This document shows, piece by piece, positions 40,307 to 52,723 of a DNA stretch of 64,000 nt (within the stretch, counting starts at the first letter, position 1; every line of letters begins with the position of its first letter). This DNA comes from Neocallimastix lanati (nom. inval.). Taxonomy: Eukaryota; Neocallimastigomycota; Neocallimastigomycetes; Neocallimastigales; Neocallimastigaceae. Under the pieces are notes generated by a model. The model saw only the letters and a program-made list of their open reading frames with translations. It did no database searches and was not told the DNA's origin. Location of the stretch: positions 1,336,001 through 1,400,000 of the forward strand of contig JACVTC010000029.1 in assembly GCA_016946835.1 (NCBI GenBank), given 5' to 3'. A program made the translations under genes and the position numbers.

Positions 40307-43300
40307 ATGAAAATTAAAAATAATATTTTATTAGGTGCTATTTTATTTATTAGTTGTATAAATAAAATAAATGCAAATGTTATTAATGAATATTGGATTA
40401 ATTCAAATAATAATTCAAATATTGTACCAAAAATTGATAATGAAATTACTGATGTTGAATCCGACGTTACGGTAGTTGTAGACATTGATATGGAATCTGA
40501 TATTTCTGATTCGGATGATGAAGTAATTGATATTGAATCTGATATTTTAGAAGTTGTTGATGTTGATATGGACACTGAATCTGATGTTTCTGAATTGGAT
40601 AACGAAGAAAGTAATATTGTAACTGGTATTCCAGAAATGAATACTGATATATTTGATATTGAAACTGGTATTCCAGAAATGGATACTGATATATTTGATA
40701 TTGAAACTGGTATTCCAGAAATGAATACTGATATATTTGATATTGAAACTGGTATTCCAGAAATGGATACTGATATATTTGATATTGAAACTGGTATTCC
40801 AGAAATGAATACTGATATATTTGATATTGAAACTGGTATTCCGGAATTTGATGAAGGAGATATTGAAACAGAAACAGATGTGGTCTATTCTGATACTCGT
40901 TTACCAGAAAATGTATTACCTGTGGCTTATCGTTTAGATTTTTATACTTCAATAGAAAATTCTACTTTTGATGGAAAAGAAGAAATTGATATTGAAATTT
41001 TAAAGGATACTAATTCAATTATTTTCCATTCAGAAAATCTTTCTCTTTCCAATATTACTATTTCTAATGAAAATGAAGTATTGAAACCAAACTCAATTCA
41101 ATTTATTAAAGAAAGTAATTTTGTTACTTTGAATTTTAATGAAACTTTGAAAACAGATGTATGTAATAAAATTATTATTTTTCTTTTGTAATATATTATA
41201 TATTTTCATACTCTCATATTATTACTATTATATATATATAAAGATTTTCCAAAATAATTTAATTTTTAAATTTTTAATTTTTAATATTATTATTAATAAT
41301 TTCTTTTTTTTTTTTGTACTTATTTTATATATATATACAAAAGACCAACTATACATTACATATGCAATATTCAGGTAAATTAAATAGTAATAATATTGGT
41401 TACTTTATTGAAGAATATGATAATAAAGATGGTAGCCTATCCAGAATGGCAGCTACTCAATTTGAAGAAGCGGAGGCCAGAAGGGCTTTTCCATGTTTTG
41501 ATGAACCCCAACTGAAAGCAACTTTCCAATTGAATATGACCGTAGATGATGGCTATAATGCTTTATCAAATATGAATGTTGTTGAGATTAAGGAAGTTGA
41601 AAATTCAAATTTAAAACAAAAAAAATATATATTTGCTAATAGTGTGAAGTAAGTACTTTTAAAAAAAATTAAAAATAAAAATAATTATAGTATTTTATTT
41701 TTTAATTTTATTTATAAATCTCTTATATTTATTTTTGTAATTTTTTTTTTACAATAATAATTAATAATTATAATAATATAATTTAATAATTTATATTTAT
41801 TTTTTTTATAATAACATCTATATATTAGAATGAGTACATATTTAGTTGCATTTATGGTTTCAAAATTTCAATCAATTTCTGATAAATACAATGATATTGA
41901 TGTCAGTATTTACGTCATTCCAGATCGAATTGAAGATGCAAAATATTCATTAAAAGTGGCTATTAAACTTTTAAAATTCTATGAAGATCTTTTCAAAATT
42001 CCTTATCCACTTCCAAAATTAGACTTAGTAAATAATAATAATAATTAATAATATAAATATATATATATATAAATACTAATTTAAAAAATAAAAAAAAAAA
42101 AAAGATAATTGAAATTTTATTTAGTATATTTATTAATTAATTATTATTTTATATACTATTATTTAATAATATATATAGGTGGGAATTCCTAATTTTAATT
42201 GTAAATAAAATTATATATATATATATATATATTTATTAATTTTAAAAATTTAAATATTAACAATTCAAAAATAAATTATATATATATTTATATATATAAC
42301 TGTTAATAAATAATTATTATATATCATTATATTAATTAATAAACAACAAACTAATAAAAAAAAAAAATTAAAAAATTTTAAAAATTGAATATATATATTC
42401 CATATATATATATATATATTTATTTGTTAGATGGTGGTATGGAAAATTGGGGTTTAATCAATTTTAGATCCGACTATTTATTATGGAATGAAAAAACCGA
42501 TACATCAATAATAAAATGTAGTGTTGTTTCCGTCATTGCTCATGAAATCGCTCATCAATGGTTTGGAAAGTAAGTATTTTTTTTTTAAAAAAAATATAAT
42601 ATATAAGTTCAAAAAGATAAAAAAGTTTTTTTTTTCTTAAAAAATATATATATATATTATATGTTATATATAAGTTAAAAAAATTTTTTTTAATGTTTAT
42701 ATCATTAAAACTTTTATTTTTTTATTTTTTCATTTTTTTTTTTTTTTTAAAAAAAAAAAAAGTCTAGTCACAATGAAATGGTGGGATGATTTTTGGTTAA
42801 ATGAAGGATTTGCTAGTAAGTCATAATTTAAAGAAAAATAATAATAATAATAATAGTTTTAAGAGTTTAATTCGTAAATTTTAATATAATAATTATTATT
42901 ATTATTATTATTATTTATTATTGTTATGATTATAATTATTATTATTACTATTTTTTTTTTTATTAAAAAAAAATAATTTTTTTTTTTTACTAATTTATTA
43001 ATTATATTTTTTAAAAAATATATAAAAATATATTTATATATATATATATTTTGTGACAATTCAAAATAAAAAAAAAAAATAAAAACAAAAATAAAAAAAA
43101 AGCTTATATGCAATGTAATTTATATATTATTTATATTATATATATTATTTTATATATAATTAATAATATAATATATAATTTAATATTATTATATTTCAAT
43201 TTTAAATTAATATTTTTTTTTTAAAAAAAATTTTTTTAATTAACATAATATTACTTTTATGAAAGATATTGCCACTGATATTGTCGAACCAGAATTAAAT

Positions 43301-45674
43301 ATTAACAATAACTGGTATTATGAAAATTTTGCATCTATTTTAAAAGAGGATGCTGATAATAAGTTAAAACCTGTTTATAATTTTAGTTCTAATCCTAAAT
43401 ATACTGAAGTAAATTATTATTAATAAATGAATTAAATTATATTATTTAATAATAATAATTAAATAAAAATTTTTTTGACTTTTAATTTAATAAAAACTTA
43501 ATAATATTTTAAAATATTATTATATTTTTTATTAATTTTATATTTATATTTATATTTATATTTATATTTATATTTATATTTATATTTATATTTATATTTA
43601 TATTTATATTTATATTTATATTTATATTTATATTTATATTTATATTTATATTTATACATATATATTTACTTATATATTTATATCTATATTTTTATTTATA
43701 TATTTTTATTTTTATTTTTATTTATTTATTTATATTTATATTTATATCATTATATATTACATATATGAAAAAGGTTTGGGATATGACATCCATTTACGAT
43801 AAAGGAAGATTTATTATTAGGTAAATTTCTCATAGATATATATATATTATAGACAAAAAAATCAAAATCATAATCAAAATTAAAAAATAAAAAATAAAAA
43901 ATAAAAAATAAAAAATAAAAAATAAAAAATAAAAAATAAAAAATAAAAAATAAAAAAATCTATAATATATATTAAGTATATAAAATTTAAACATTATATA
44001 TTAATAATATTTTCAAAAATTAAATTATTAATAATTTTTTTTATTAGAATGATGGAATTTTGGTTAAATAAGATGAATGATAATCATAGTACATCAACAA
44101 TTTCCATTGAAGATAATTACTTCTTCAAAAAAATAAGTGAATATCTCGATTTATACAAGTATAATAATGTTGATAGTAAACAACTTTATGAAATGTTAGA
44201 ATCTTATGATGAAAACGGTCAACCTTTATATCATGTTTCAGAAATAATGGAAAGTTTCATTAAACAAAAGGGATTTCCAATTGTTATGATGGAAAATTTA
44301 AAAAATGGCAATGACCTAACCATCACTTTAAGTCAAGAACAATTTGTTTCTATTAATAGTAACCTAGATGATATTGAACAAAACGATACTATGATAAATG
44401 GTAATTCAACTTGGGTCATTCCCTATTCCTATTCAATTTATTCTAATAGCACAGGAAAGCCAGAACTTTTAGAAAGTCATTATATTATTCTTGAAGATAA
44501 TGATGATAAAAAATTCAAAACCACTATATCTCTTCCTACTAAGGATGATGAAGCTTCCAATACTAAAATTTTTATAAAAGGAAATGAAGATCAAAAAGGA
44601 TATTATTTAGTACAATATGATGATGAATCAATTCAAGTAGCCTGTGAATGGTTAAAATCCGATTTAAATTTCATGTCTTATCTTAATAGAGTAGGATTTA
44701 TTAGTGGTATCTTTACCCAATTATTTGAAGATCGTGTAGAAAATCCCGCCACTATTCTTAATTGTTTAGATTATTTAAAAAATGAAAAAAGTACTCTCAT
44801 ATGGATTGAAGTTCTTGAATATTTTAATAAATTAATAGAGAGATACGAAAATAATATGGAAAGAAATGAACTTATTATGAAATATATAAGTGATCTCATT
44901 AAAAATATTTTTGAAGATATTGGATGGGTTGAAAAGGAAAAAGAAGGTATTGAAAAAAAATCGGGAATTGAAGATAATACCATTATTAATCGTCAAGTCT
45001 TACGTACAAGTCTTATGAATTTAAGTTTTTATGGTGAAGAAAATAATAAAAGGAAAGCGCTCTACTATTATAATAAAATCAAAAATGGTACATATAATGA
45101 AAATTTAAATATGTATATCTTGGGAAGTATTTTTTCAATTATTTTTAAATATGGTGATGTTGATGAATCGGATATTGACTTTATCCTCAATGAATTGGAT
45201 TCAGAATCTTCGAAGTTTGATAAGTATTCATTAATTGGTGGTCTCGAACAAGTTTCCGATGCTTCACTTCGTAAAAAAATATTAGAAAAATTCAGTAATG
45301 ATATCGAGAATGATTTTAACCTGGATGATGATGAATATCAAGATCTTAAAATTGAACTTTTATTAAATTGGGCTTCAGAAGATTATTATCTTAGTTTCAC
45401 TTTTGTAAGAGATCATTGGGATAACTACTTTAAGGAAAAATATTTAAATGATAATTATGAATTAATTTATTTAATAGAAACAATTTATTACAAAAGCAAA
45501 AATGATGATGAACATTCACAAGAAATTGCTTCATGGATTGATATGATTGATGAAAAAGAGAAAAAGATTAATTTTGAAGATGAGATCATTGACGAAGACC
45601 ATGATGATAATAATTTAGAAAATAAAGAAAATGATGATGATCCTATTATTCTCTGGTTAAAAGAACATTATTAA
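40307..45674 (+). CDS. secreted M1 zinc aminopeptidase, copy 3 (intact)
   Basis: Exons 40307-41158, 41344-41648, 41829-42027, 42179-42200, 42431-42569, 42763-42815, 43103-43114, 43266-43408, 43774-43820 and 44048-45674 join in frame to 1132 residues, the longest of the set. Signal peptide [20 protein letters not shown] is followed by an acidic region with five 14-residue repeats of the type GIPEM(N/D)TDIFDIET (40614-40850), alternating N and D. The catalytic part has GGMEN 461-465, HEIAH 497-501, E520 and Tyr 583 (IYDKG). The residue before GGMEN is Tyr rather than Phe. Intron 8 holds a TTTATA array of over 100 bp. The C-terminal domain and tail ([12 protein letters not shown]) agree with the paralogues. 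Confidence 0.88.
40614..40850 (+). repeat. 42-bp in-frame tandem repeat in exon 1 of copy 3
   Basis: Five units of 14 codons. The fifth residue after GIPE alternates AAT and GAT from unit to unit, so the expansion may have gone in 84-bp dimers. Copy 2 has three units, copy 5 two, copy 4 about one degenerate unit and copy 1 none. Confidence 0.9.
43542..43654. repeat. (TTTATA)n microsatellite in intron 8 of copy 3
   Basis: About 19 perfect hexamer units inside the intron between exons 8 and 9. Confidence 0.95.
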
Positions 45675-46654
45675 AATACAATAAAATATAATAAAATAAA
45701 GTAAAATTTTATAAAATAAAAAAAAATAAGAAAAAAAAAATAAGAAAAGAAAGAAAAAAAGAATAAAAAAAAATAAAAAAATAATAATAAAAAAGAAAAT
45801 AATAAAAAAGGAAATAGTAAAAAAAAAATAATGATGAAAAAGAAAATAATAATTATTATTAAAATAATAATTTTGTTAAAATATTAAAAAAATAAAATAT
45901 AATAATAAATTGCTAATAATAATAATAATAATAATAAAATGAATTAAGAAAAAATCGAAATAGAAATAGAAATAGATATAGAAATAGAAATAAATAAAAA
46001 TATAAAAATATTGGAAAAATTAATAAAAATTGAATATATATATAAATATATATAATTAAATAAATAGAACAAAGTAAATTTAAATATTAAGAAATAAAAT
46101 AAATATTTAGTAAATAAACATATATAATTAAATAAATGGAAATACAAAGTGAATTTTAATATTACTAAATAAAATAAATATTTAGTAAATAAATAATAAA
46201 TAAAAAATAATTAATAAAAATTTTATTTTATTTTATCAAGAAGATAAATCATATTACTATTGCATTTATTTATTTTATCTTTTATGTTTTTATGAGAATA
46301 TATTTACTTTTAGAGGTGTAAATTGAAGTTTATATTTATAAACTTCAATTATATATTATTTAATAATTCGCATGATGAATAATAAAATAATTTATAATTA
46401 TTGTTAAAAAAAAAATATAAAATTAATTTTTATTTAATTTTTATTTAAAATTTTTAACTATTATTTTTATTTCATCAATTTTTTTATATTTTTTTAAGAA
46501 TTCAAAAGATAAGAAAAAAAAAATTTTTTTACTCACAAATAAATACAAAGACGTTTATCTTATTTAAATATTTGACAATACTAAGAAAAAAAAAAAAAAA
46601 GAATAAAAAATAAAAAAAATTAATAATAATATTTTTTAGTTTTTCTAGATTTAT
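45675..46654. other. 3' flank of aminopeptidase copy 3
   Basis: A-rich low-complexity sequence, a GAAATAGAAATAGA run (45957-45990), and the conserved flank segment (46210-46400, with a palindromic TTGAAGTTTATA/TATAAACTTCAA pair at 46323-46350). No gene is seen. Confidence 0.65.
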
Positions 46655-47725
46655 TTTTTTTTTATTTGATATTGATCTTTATATTCCTGATATAACAACA
46701 TTTGATGAAATTCCCAATGAATTAAAATATTATAAAACAAAAAGGGATGAAAATCTTATGATATTCAAAAATTATGATTTAATTGTGTTTCATTCTCCAT
46801 TCCAAGAAAAATTATTTTCTAAAAATAAACATATTTTTGAGGATGGCACATTTTATATTGCATCTATATTTAGTTATCAAGTATTCATGACTAGAACCTA
46901 CGTTACAGAATTAAATTATTTTTACTATTTTTTTTTTTTTTTTTTCTTTTCTATATTAAAAAATAAAAAGCAAACAACTTAATGAAATATTATTTGAAGA
47001 AATAAAAAAAATTCTAGTAAATATAATAGTATTGAAATTACACCAAAAATATTTCATTGCGATTTTGAAAAAGCTATATCTAATACTACACAAAAAGTTT
47101 TTATTAATGCAAATATTAAATATTGTATATGGCATTTTAAAAGAGCATTAGAAATTAAAAAAAAAAAAAAGAAGAATTATGTAGTAATAAAGTTGAAAAA
47201 ATAAAAGATTTATTTATTTATTATTATAATATTTCAAACTTTCCTTTCATTAATCCCGAATATATATATGATATTTATAGTAAAATAAAATGTGAGTGCC
47301 AAGAACATAATTATGTTCAATTTATAGAATTTTTATAATATTTTAAAAAAACTTATTTAATTAACTTTGAAACTGAAAATTGGAACTATTATAATAATAT
47401 TGAGCATATTACAAATAATGTTTCAGAAACTTTTAATAAATACTTAAAAAAATTATTTGCAAAAAAACCAACTTTTTTTTCAAATATTATCAGAATTGCA
47501 AAAAGAAGAATCAAAATATTACATTGATTACGAAAGGAGAACTGATGGAATTTTAAGAAATAAAAAACAAAAAAAAATTAATAAGAACTGAGGAAATCAA
47601 AGCTTTGGTTAAATATTACAAAAATATGGAAATTCTATTAAAAAAAAAGGAAAGTGTTAGAAATGATATCATTGAATTATGGTTGAAATTCTTAAATGAT
47701 TTAAATATAAAAATTATTGATTAAA
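46655..47725 (+). pseudogene. MULE-type transposase relic
   Basis: Read over frameshifts: IDLYIPDITTFDEIPNELKY, YKTKRDENLMIFKNYDLIVF, then FEDGTFYIAS (about 46837), which fits the first catalytic Asp of MULE transposases. FHCDFEKAIS (about 47056) fits the second Asp, and KYCIWHFKRALE (about 47125) is the C-x2-H motif typical of the family. Further on come EHITNNVSETFNKYLKKLFA (about 47402) and KKKESVRNDIIELWLKFLND (about 47645). A poly-T run at 46925, a stop near 47336 and other breaks make it non-functional. It is inserted between aminopeptidase copies 3 and 4. Shared strings link it to the relic at 24.3 kb. Confidence 0.7.
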
Positions 47726-49948
47726 TAATAAATTATTAAGAAATGACAGAAAATTGACCAAATGAATTCTATCATATATAATAATAATTTTTTAATAGTA
47801 AAAATTATTTTAAAAAGAGAATAAATGAATAAATACAATAATGATTAAAGTATTTTTAATCTTTATTGGATTAGGTTAGCTTAAGAACATTAAAATATAT
47901 TTTTATGATAAAATATTTTTATTTTAAAAATATATTTTTATAATTAAAATATTGTTATAATATTATTTCTTACAAAATATTAAAATATATCTTTATAATT
48001 AAATATATTTTTATAATTAAATATATTTTTATAATTAAATATTATTAATAATTATTATATTTTTTAAAAAATATCGATAATTAATTATATAATATAATAA
48101 AAACAAGTTTAAAAATTTATTTTGAATTTTTATTTATTTAAAAAAATTATTTTGAATTTTTATTTATTTATATCAATAAGCTACTTGTCGAAAATGCAAC
48201 TTGGGAAAATGCAATCTGGGAAAATGCAACTCTCCCAATATAAGTATATAAAATAAAATAAAATAAAAAGTAGAATATGAATATAAAGTACAGATTGAAT
48301 AAAATTAAATAAATTAAAATAAATTAAAATAAATTAAAATAAAATAAAAAAAAAAATATAATAAAATAAAATGAAATGAAATAAATAGTAGAATATAAAT
48401 ATAAGTACAGATTGAATAAAATAAAATGAATATCTAATATTAATTTTTATTAAAGAATATTACGGATCAATGTTTTAGAAATGAAAATTTTTTTACATTT
48501 TTATTGTATTCAATTGATGATGTAATTTAATGTATAAAACAATATTATTGATTGTTAATAATCTCATTAAATATAAATGATTTTTTTGCTTTCTAACATA
48601 TATAATTAAATAAAACATTAAATATAAATAAATTGTCTTTATATTTTCTTTAATAAGATATAATAATATTTATTTTATTTTATTTTATTTTATTTTATTT
48701 TATTTTATTTTATTTTATTTTATTTTATTTTATTTTATTTTATTTTATTTTATTTTATTTTATTTTATTTTATTTTATTTTATTTTATTTTATTTTATTT
48801 TATTTTATATATTTGTACTTTTATATTATTACATTCAATATTTATTTTATTTTATTCAATCTGTACTTATATTTATATTCTATTATTTATTTCATTTCAT
48901 TTCATTTTATTTTATTATATTTTTTTTATTTTATTTTATCTATTTAATTTAATTTATTTTAATCTGTACTTTATATTCATTAAAATAGCATTTAAATAAA
49001 AGAATAATTATTAATAACATTTATATTTTTATATAATTCTTTTATTAATAGCATTTAAATTAAAGAATTAAAATCATAAAATCTAACCATTATATTATTT
49101 ATTTAATTATTCACTTAATAATTAATTTAAAAATTTAAAAAAATAATACAATAAAATAATATTATGTAGCATAATATAGCCACATATTTATATATATCAC
49201 GTTAAAAATTGGCGTAATGCAACCCAATTTTTATTAAATGAATAATCCTTTATGTCAAAGTGTAAGATTAAGTTTAAATTACATTGTACAATAAACAAAG
49301 TTTTATGTATTATAAATATTATGTACTTATGTATTATAATAATAATATTACCAAAAAAATCTTCTTTATTATTTTAATAAACAGTATTAAGTATTTTAAC
49401 ACTTTATGTAATTTTTATATGAAATAAAGTTTCAATAAGGTAAATTTGAATCTGTGTAACCTTTAGAAGATTCCTTTTGAACTAAATTATTTATTAAATC
49501 GTTGATTAAATAATTATATTAAATACATTTATTATAAATATATTAATAAATATGTATAAAATCTATAAAATAAAAATATGAAATATGAAATATATAAAAA
49601 GAAAAGAAACGCATCAAAATAGTTTTTTTTTTTTTTTCTTTGTAAAAAAAATATCGTAAATATTTAAAAAATACAAAAAATTATAAAAAAAAAAAAAACA
49701 AAAAAAACTAAAAAAAAAAAAACTAAAAAAAAAGAAAAAAAAGCAAAGAAAGAAAAATTAAATATATATATATACATATATAATTGGTTATATAAATAAT
49801 TATTTTATAAAAATTAAAAAAGAAAAATAAAATAAAAAAAATAAAATTAAACAAGATATTAAATTATATAAAATATAATAATATAGAATTAAAAATAGAA
49901 AAAAAAAATAATAATAAAAGTATTTATATAAATATATATACGTAAAAA

Positions 49949-49979
<31 letters not shown>

Positions 49980-50111
49980 ATTTAAAAATAATATTTTATT
50001 AAAGGTTATTTTATTTATTAGTTAGATAAATAAAGTAATAGCAAAATAATAATATATATGATATTTGTATAAATAATAGTAATTATATAATTATAATTAA
50101 AAAAAAAAAAA
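47726..50111. other. spacer between MULE relic and aminopeptidase copy 4
   Basis: AT-rich. At 48183-48241 the motif GAAAATGCAACTTGGGAAAA occurs in three variants ending CAACTCTCCCAAT. A TTTTA array follows at 48669-48808. A related motif, GGCGTAATGCAACCC, is at 49213. The conserved segment GAAATAAAGTTTCAATAAGG is at 49421-49440, and a decayed signal-peptide duplicate lies at 49979-50060. No gene is seen. Confidence 0.65.
48669..48808. repeat. (TTTTA)n microsatellite
   Basis: About 28 perfect TTTTA units. The flanks on both sides contain GTACAGATTGAATAAAAT-type sequence in opposite orientations (48287-48425 and 48860-48970), so the array sits at the centre of a large imperfect inverted repeat. 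Confidence 0.9.
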
Positions 50112-52690
50112 ATGAAAATTAAAAATAATATATTATTAGGTGCTATTTTATTTATTAGTTGTATAAATAAAATAAATGCAAATGTTATTAATGAATATTG
50201 GAATAATTCAAATAATAATTCAACTGTTGTACCAAAATTTGATAACGAAATTACTGATGTTGAATCTGACGTTACAGTAGTTGTAGACATTGATATGGAA
50301 TCTGATATTTCTGATTCGGATAATGAAGTAATTGATATTGAATCTGATGCTTTAGAAGTTGTTGATGTTGATATGGACACTGAATCTGATATTTTTGAAT
50401 TGAGTAACGAAGAAAGTAATATTGAAACAGGTATTCCAAAAATAAATACTGATATATTTGATATTGAAACTGTTATTCCGGAATTTGATGAAGGAGATAT
50501 TGAAACTGAAACAGATATGGTCTATTCTGATACTCGTTTACCAGAAAATGTAATACCTGTGGCTTATCGTTTAGATTTTTATACTTCAATAGAAAATTCT
50601 ACTTTTGATGGAAAAGAAGAAATTGATATTGAAATTTTAAAGGATACTAATTCAATTATTTTTCATTCAGAAAATCTTTCTCTTTCCAATATTACTATTT
50701 CTAATGAAAATGAAGTATTGAAACCAAACTCAATTCAATTTACTAAAGAAAGTAATTTTGTTACTTTAAATTTTAATGAAACTTTGAAATCAGAAGTAAG
50801 TAATAAAATTATTATTTTTTTTTAAAATATTTTATATATTTCCTTACTCTTTTATTATTATTATTATTATATTTATATATATTAAGATTTTTCAAAATTA
50901 TTTAATTTTTAATTTTATTATTATTAATATTATTGTTTTTTTTTTTTTTTTTTTTTTTTTTTTTGTACATATCTGATATATATATATATATATAAAAGAC
51001 CAACTATACATTACATATACAATATTCAGGTAAATTAAATAGTAATGGTATTGGTTACTTTATTGAAGAATATAATAATAAAGATGGTAGCCAATCCAGA
51101 ATGGCAGCTACTCAATTTGAAGCAGCGGATGCCAGGAGGGCTTTTCCATGTTTTGATGAACCCCAACTGAAAGCGACTTTCCAATTGAATATGACCGTAA
51201 ATGATGGCTACAATGCTTTATCAAATATGAATGTTGTTGAGATTAAGGAAATTGAAAATTCACATTTAAAACAAAAAAAATATATATTTGCTAATAGTGT
51301 GAAGTAAGTACTTTTAAAAAAAATTAAAAATAAAAATAATTATAGTATTTTATTTTTTAATTTTATTGATAAATCTCTTATATTTTTTTTTTAAATTTTT
51401 TTTTTACAATAATAATTAATAATATTAATAATATAATTTAATAATGTATTTTTATTTTTTAATAACATATATATATTAGAATGAGTACATATTTAGTTGC
51501 ATTTATGGTTTCAAAATTTCAATCAATTTCTGATAAATACAATGATATTGATGTCAGTATTTATGTTATTCCAGATCAAATTGAAGATGTAAAATATTCA
51601 TTAAAAGTGGCCATTAAACTTTTAGAATTCTATGAGAATCTTCTCAAAATTCCTTATCCACTTCCAAAATTAGATTTAGTAAATAATAATAATAATTAAT
51701 AATATAAATATATATATATATAAATACTAATTTAAAAAATAAAAAAAAAAATAATTGAAATTTTATTTAGTATATTTATTAATTAATTATTATTTTATAT
51801 ACTATTATTTTATAATATGTATAGGTAGGAGTTCCTAATTTAGTTTGTAAATAAAAAAATTTTATATATATATATATATTATTTTTAAAATTTAAACATT
51901 AACAATACTAAAATAAAATATATATATATATATAACTATTAATAAATATAATAATAGTTAATAATTATTTATTAATGGTTATATATATATATATTATTTT
52001 TAAAATTTAAAAATTAACAATACTAAAATAAATTATATATATGTATATATAACTATTAATAAATAATTATTAACTAATATTAAATTTATTAATAAAAAAA
52101 AACAATAAAAAAAAAAATTATAAAATTTTAAAAATTGAAAATATATATTCCATATATATATATTTATTTGTTAGTTGGTGGTATGGAAAATTGGGGTTTA
52201 ATCAATTTTAGATCTGAAAGTATATTATTAAATGAGGAAACTGGTACAGACATTGATAAATATGGCGTTGTTACCCTCATTGCTCATGAAATCGCTCATC
52301 AATGGTTTGGAAAGTAAGTATTATTTTTTTTTTTTAAAAAAAATATGTATATATATGTTATATATATAATATATAAGTTACAAAAAAGAATTTTTTTTTT
52401 ATTTTAATTATTGTATAATTAAACCTTAATTATTTTATATTTTTCTATTTAAAAAAAAAAACAGTATTGTCACAATGAAATGGTGGGATGATTTATGGTT
52501 AAATGAAGGATTTGCTAGTAAGACATAATTTAAAGAAAAATAATAGCAATAATTATAATATTAATAAAAGAAATATTTTTTTAGGATTTTAATATGTTTA
52601 TTTTATTAATTTTTTTATTTACAATTATTATTATTATTATTATTATTATATTATTATTATTATTATTATGTTATTATTATTATTATTATG

Positions 52691-52723
<33 letters not shown>

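Noticed and set aside
40467-40952. Long open frame on the minus strand across the acidic repeats of exon 1 (also in copies 1 and 2)
   Set aside because: It follows from the repeated GAT/GAA codons on the plus strand, which read as ATC/TTC on the other strand. The product is a Tyr/Gln/Phe string with no domain, and the plus-strand gene explains its conservation.
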